From: Eubacterium sp.
Lineage (GTDB): Bacteria; Bacillota; Clostridia; Lachnospirales; Lachnospiraceae
Length of the DNA: 5,622 nucleotides
Direction: 5' to 3'
Assembly: GCA_021442545.1 (NCBI GenBank)
Contig: JABUSX010000413.1
Location: forward strand, 1 to 5,622
Of the stretch, positions 5,597-5,622 are shown one piece after another; the stretch's first letter is position 1; each line of letters starts with the position of its first letter. Position numbers and translations under genes: made by a program. The notes below the pieces were generated by a model. It was not told where the DNA came from and made no database searches. It worked only from the letters and a program-made list of their open reading frames with translations.

Positions 5597-5622
5597 ATGG
5601 CCAAGAACAACAAGAAAAACGA
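5597..5622 (+). CDS. Start of a second small charged protein, paralogue of the upstream one (3' end outside window)
   Basis: Only eight full codons are present: M-A-K-N-N-K-K-N, matching M-S-K-K-N-K-K-N of the protein at 4569. The DNA alignment covers the leader as well: 5572-5622 against 4544-4594 has 41 of 51 identical bases without gaps. The ATG at 5597 is preferred over the in-frame ATG at 5591, because AAGGAG (5584-5589) is 7 nt from the former and only 1 nt from the latter. It follows the decayed ANL remnant, so gene order repeats that of the first module. The rest of the protein is outside the window. Confidence 0.75.

Overview
The window looks like a chromosomal segment of a low-to-moderate GC Gram-positive bacterium (Bacillota, plausibly a host-associated Clostridia or Erysipelotrichia lineage; the exact taxon is inference). 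The signs are a sortase-type anchored surface protein, strong AAGGAGG ribosome binding sites, extended -10 promoters and intrinsic terminators with T-tracts. No tRNA, rRNA, CRISPR array, transposase or phage gene was seen.

Layout. (1) 1-426, plus strand: the C-terminal end of a wall-anchored surface protein, closed by a strong terminator at 432-466. (2) 612-1541, minus strand: an alpha/beta hydrolase with an intact Ser-Asp-His triad, convergent with gene 1 and followed by its own hairpin at 565-597. (3) A 137-bp divergent intergenic region with an extended -10 element for each strand. (4) 1679-4510, plus strand: a 943-residue fusion of an alpha/beta-hydrolase-like domain, whose nucleophile serine is replaced by proline, with a complete ANL-superfamily adenylating enzyme. 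(5) 4569-5174: a small charged protein of unknown function with a Met/Pro-rich head and a Lys/Glu/Ala tail, probably cotranscribed with the fusion. (6) 5175-5596: hairpins, a probable terminator, a short coding-like stretch and a frameshifted remnant of a second ANL gene. (7) 5597-end: the first codons of a second copy of the small charged protein.

The central point is duplication. The hydrolase at 612-1541 and the N-terminal domain of the fusion are diverged homologues, placed head to head. Downstream, the order [ANL gene - small charged protein] occurs twice: once intact (1679-5174) and once with the ANL copy decayed to about 200 bp (about 5322-5540), followed by the paralogue starting at 5597. 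The second small gene keeps even the leader and ribosome-binding region of the first (41 of 51 positions identical). This points to a recurring two-gene module that is expanding and decaying. The module could activate a carboxylic acid through an ATP-dependent adenylate, with the dead hydrolase domain as a binding or scaffold part and the charged protein as an accessory. The substrate and biological role cannot be read from the sequence.
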